From Nostoc sp. UHCC 0870 (GTDB taxonomy: Bacteria > Cyanobacteriota > Cyanobacteriia > Cyanobacteriales > Nostocaceae): a stretch of 64,000 nt of DNA. Location: assembly GCF_022063185.1 (NCBI RefSeq), contig NZ_CP091913.1:1364001-1428000 (forward strand), read 5' to 3'. Under the pieces are notes generated by a model, which did no database searches, was not told where the DNA came from, and was given only the letters and a program-made list of their open reading frames with translations. Both the position numbers and the translations under genes were made by a program. Below, one piece after another: positions 62,100-64,000 of this stretch. The number at the start of each line of letters is the position of its first letter. The stretch's first letter is position 1.

Positions 62100-62546
62100 T
62101 TATTCTCTGGCAATCACAATATCATTTGATTTAATGACCGCATAAGCTTCTGCACCTTCAACCAGTCCTAATTCTTCAGCTGACATTTTGGTGATAATAG
62201 AGGTTAACTCTACTCTGTGAACAATCTCTAGAGTCACTTCACTATTCACAGCACCAAAGACAACTTTTTTCACCACACCTTTAAGAATATTGCGAGAGCT
62301 AACTTTTAAGGATTTTTTAGGAACATTAACTTCTAATTCCAAATTCTGAGTATCTTTTTTTTCTACTTTGTCTTCCTCTGTGGTTGGTAATGATTTTGAT
62401 AGTGCGGGTTGCTGATGAAGACCACGCACAAGTTCCCTCAAAATCTCAGTTTTAGTACGCTGAGACTGTTGACAGAAGTCTTCTAGAAGTTTGCGCTCGT
62501 CTTCCGATGTTTGAAAAGTGATCCATCCTTGTTCTTTTCGTGGCAT
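62100..62546 (-). CDS. RHH-TOBE molybdate-responsive regulator candidate
   Basis: A 148-residue protein. Residues 1-45 read as a ribbon-helix-helix DNA-binding domain (GWITFQTSEDERKLLEDFCQ, then QRTKTEILRELVRGL). A Lys/Glu-rich linker follows to residue 80. Residues about 80-146 are one TOBE/Mop molybdate-binding domain (SSRNILKGVVKKVVFGAVNS, VTLEIVHRVELTSIITKMSA, GAEAYAVIKSNDIVIA). It lacks the winged helix of classical ModE. It is divergent from modA (98 bp between start codons) and has a TACCAA-N5-TTGGTA palindrome 6-22 bp before its ATG. This suggests it controls modA, modBC and itself in response to molybdate or tungstate. Its fold call is from sequence patterns only. Confidence 0.85.
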   Translation of the reverse strand: MPRKEQGWITFQTSEDERKLLEDFCQQSQRTKTEILRELVRGLHQQPALSKSLPTTEEDKVEKKDTQNLELEVNVPKKSLKVSSRNILKGVVKKVVFGAVNSEVTLEIVHRVELTSIITKMSAEELGLVEGAEAYAVIKSNDIVIARE

Positions 62547-62551
62547 AATCT

Positions 62552-62601
62552 TACCAATTTGGTTGGTAAATATCGAATTTATACAGGTACGATCCTACCA
62601 A
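62552..62601. promoter_or_regulatory. Putative operator between the RHH-TOBE gene and modA
   Basis: Palindrome TACCAA-TTTGG-TTGGTA (62552-62568) plus a further half site TACCAA (62596-62601). The arms and the 5-nt spacing equal those upstream of modBC. Confidence 0.65.
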
Positions 62602-62644
62602 GCCTCAATTCTTGGAGAAGAATCTATCTAAACCTAATTTTCCT

Positions 62645-63442
62645 ATGAAACGAAGACAAATTCTTGCTTTTATTGGTGCGGCAGTTGCTAGCTGTGTGAT
62701 AGCAGTTGGCTGGCCTTTTATGACACCATCCCCTGTAGTAGCGCAATCTAATGTTAATTTGCTGGTATCGGCGGCTGCCAGTTTGAAAGATGCACTAGAA
62801 GAAACTAAACCTCTTTATCAAAAGAATCATCCTAATATTAATATTAGTTATAACTTTGGTGCATCTGGTGCTTTGCAGCAACAGATTGAACAGGGTGCGC
62901 CAGCAGATGTGTTTATTTCTGCGGCTAAAAGACAAGTAGATGCTTTAGAGCAGAAAGGGTTGTTGCTTCCAGGTACAGGAGCTATCCTAGCAAAGAATCG
63001 CCTCGTTTTGATTGTGCCAAAAAACAAGACTGGCGTTACTAGCTTCTATAATTTGAGAGATGCCAATATCAAGCGGGTTGCGATGGGTGAACCGAGGAGT
63101 GTACCCGCAGGACAATACGCTCAACAGGTGTTGCAGAAACTGAAACTATTAGCAGATATCAAGCCAAAACTAGTCTATGGCAATAATGTGCGTCAGGTCT
63201 TATCTGTGGTGGAAAGTGGCAATGCAGATGCAGGTCTAGTTTACTCAACTGATGCTAAGATTTCTGACAAAGTAAAGGTTGTAGTAGCTGCTGATGAAAA
63301 ATACCATTCGCCGATTATTTATCCCCTAGCTGTGGTCAAAAGCAGTAAAAACCCTAATGCAGCTAAGGAGTTTATTCAATTTTTAACTACTGATAATCAA
63401 GTCAAGGCGGTACTGCGGAAGTACGGGTTTATTCTGCCTTGA
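62645..63442 (+). CDS. modA: Molybdate ABC transporter substrate-binding protein ModA
   Basis: A 265-residue periplasmic binding protein. The signal peptide (MKRRQILAFIGAAVASCVIA, cleavage near VVA-Q) precedes LLVSAAASLKDALEE. NFGASGALQQQIEQGAPADVF and SVPAGQYAQQVLQKL carry the oxyanion-binding Ser/Ala residues. VVESGNADAGLVYSTDA and a FIQFLTTDNQ end complete the family pattern. It delivers molybdate to ModBC, whose gene is 1.6 kb away on the other strand, across rbp and the regulator. ATG 62645 gives a proper signal peptide; the TTG at 62612 adds 11 residues and is less likely. Confidence 0.94.
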   Translation: MKRRQILAFIGAAVASCVIAVGWPFMTPSPVVAQSNVNLLVSAAASLKDALEETKPLYQKNHPNINISYNFGASGALQQQIEQGAPADVFISAAKRQVDALEQKGLLLPGTGAILAKNRLVLIVPKNKTGVTSFYNLRDANIKRVAMGEPRSVPAGQYAQQVLQKLKLLADIKPKLVYGNNVRQVLSVVESGNADAGLVYSTDAKISDKVKVVVAADEKYHSPIIYPLAVVKSSKNPNAAKEFIQFLTTDNQVKAVLRKYGFILP

Positions 63443-63444
63443 AA

Positions 63445-63535
63445 GTGCTGAGTTGTGAGTGCTGAGTTGTGAGTTGTGAGTTGTGAGTAATGAGTAATGA
63501 GTGCTGTTAGCGCGGCGTTTAGTCGGTTTTGAGTG
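63445..63535. repeat. GAGTTGTGAGT/GCGCGGCGTTTAG repeat block
   Basis: Tandem GTGAGTT-like units followed by GCTGTTAGCGCGGCGTTTAG. The reverse complement of this block, with a 6-nt difference, lies at 27271-27345 upstream of nblA. Confidence 0.7.
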
Positions 63536-63618
63536 TTGATACCTCCAATTCCCCATGCTCAATGCTCAATCCTCGATAATGTCACAATGAAGGCAGGTGT
63601 TATTTTGAATCTTTGACT

Positions 63619-64000
63619 ATGTATTTAACTTGGTTAGACAGCAACAGTTGGCTGTTGGAAATTGGTCAACATAAAATACTTATAGATCCTTGGTTGGTTG
63701 GTTCGCTAACTTTTGCTAACTTAGATTGGCTATTCAAAGGTTCACGGACTAAAGAGCGTCCTATACCAGAGAATATTGATTTAATTGTGCTGTCCCAAGG
63801 TTTGGAAGACCATGCTCACCCACCGACACTAAAGCAGCTTGACAGAAATATTCCGGTGGTGGCTTCTCCTAATGCGGCGAAGGTGGTGCAGGAGTTGGGT
63901 TATACTTCTGTGACAACTTTGGCGCATGGGGAAACTTACAAGTTAAATCAGCAATTGGAAATTACTGCTGTTCCTGGTTCTCCCATTGGACCAACGTCAA
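63619..64000 (+). CDS. MBL-fold metallo-hydrolase, N-terminal part (runs off the window)
   Basis: The first 127 codons are inside the window. The reading begins MYLTWLDSNSWLLEIGQHKI, then LIDPWLVGSLTFANLDWLFK and LIVLSQGLEDHAHPPTLKQL, the HxHxD-like metal motif in a variant form (EDHAHPP). ITAVPGSPIGP follows. It belongs to the UlaG/PF13483-like 'beta-lactamase superfamily' group. The variant metal motif (SQGLEDHAH instead of SHxHxDH) is common in cyanobacterial homologs. Substrate unknown. Confidence 0.82.
   Translation, partial: MYLTWLDSNSWLLEIGQHKILIDPWLVGSLTFANLDWLFKGSRTKERPIPENIDLIVLSQGLEDHAHPPTLKQLDRNIPVVASPNAAKVVQELGYTSVTTLAHGETYKLNQQLEITAVPGSPIGPTS

Noticed and set aside
62100..62546. 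Calling the TOBE protein ModE
   Set aside because: The N-terminus has a ribbon-helix-helix pattern and not the winged helix of ModE, and there is only one Mop-type domain.
1..64000. Prophage, integrase or complete insertion sequence
   Set aside because: No transposase, integrase or phage structural gene was recognised in any frame; only non-coding repeat elements are present.

Overview
The window reads as chromosomal DNA of a filamentous, probably heterocyst-forming cyanobacterium of the Nostoc/Anabaena group. The reasons are psbZ, nblA, a ferredoxin-type 8-vinyl reductase (bciB), the desC-desA-desB desaturase set, a GH100 invertase, many copies of the cyanobacterial octamer GCGATCGC, and many short tandem arrays with a 7-nt period (STRRs). 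GC content is low to moderate, genes sit on both strands in short operons, and I see no prophage, transposase or CRISPR array. Names below rest on motifs visible in the translations, not on database searches.

Region by region. 1-5 kb: the 5' end of rsmB, an alkaline/neutral invertase, two tiny paralogous glycine-zipper peptides, bciB, and a GxxExxY gene framed by inverted copies of a CGCAAAGG repeat. 5-9.7 kb: a PLP lyase-like gene, then desC, desA and desB, each followed by its own hairpin terminator. 9.8-16 kb: two Uma2 genes and a pair of large dynamin-like GTPases, the first with an N-terminal TerB-like domain and a hairpin over its ribosome binding site. 15.8-27 kb: a divergent ProA-like protein without the usual active-site Cys, tRNA-Gly, ribH-psbZ, a DHH-CBS-nucleotidyltransferase fusion, two more Uma2 genes, an ABC1-type kinase and a PP2C phosphatase. 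27-35 kb: nblA, a Ser/Thr kinase, two conserved unknowns and mnmG.

35-46 kb: a VanY-like peptidase converging on an operon of COP23-like protein plus two trypsin-like proteases, a coiled-coil protein, an orphan ABC permease, and a minus-strand series (aminotransferase, DUF1338 dioxygenase, Rieske oxygenase, dienelactone hydrolase, saccharopine dehydrogenase-like) that could serve lysine or 2-oxoadipate breakdown. 46-49 kb: a nested palindromic MITE-like element, a 21-nt tandem repeat, and an NB-ARC/TPR STAND gene cut by one in-frame TGA. 49-57 kb: a 3D/MltA-like exported protein, polyphosphate glucokinase, a creatininase-family gene with an apparent frameshift in a T7 run, and a giant DUF4347/DUF4114 surface protein. 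57-64 kb: a 2TM protein, an MFS transporter, a molybdate locus (fused modBC, an RHH-TOBE regulator, modA) with an rbp RNA-binding gene inside it, and the start of an MBL-fold hydrolase.

The best candidates for something undescribed are: (1) a molybdate regulator combining a ribbon-helix-helix and a TOBE domain, with matching TACCAA-N5-TTGGTA palindromes upstream of both modBC and the regulator/modA divergent pair; (2) the TerB-dynamin/dynamin pair; (3) the two glycine-zipper peptides; (4) the STAND gene interrupted by a stop codon; and (5) a 7-nt STRR that became the in-frame linker of ModBC.
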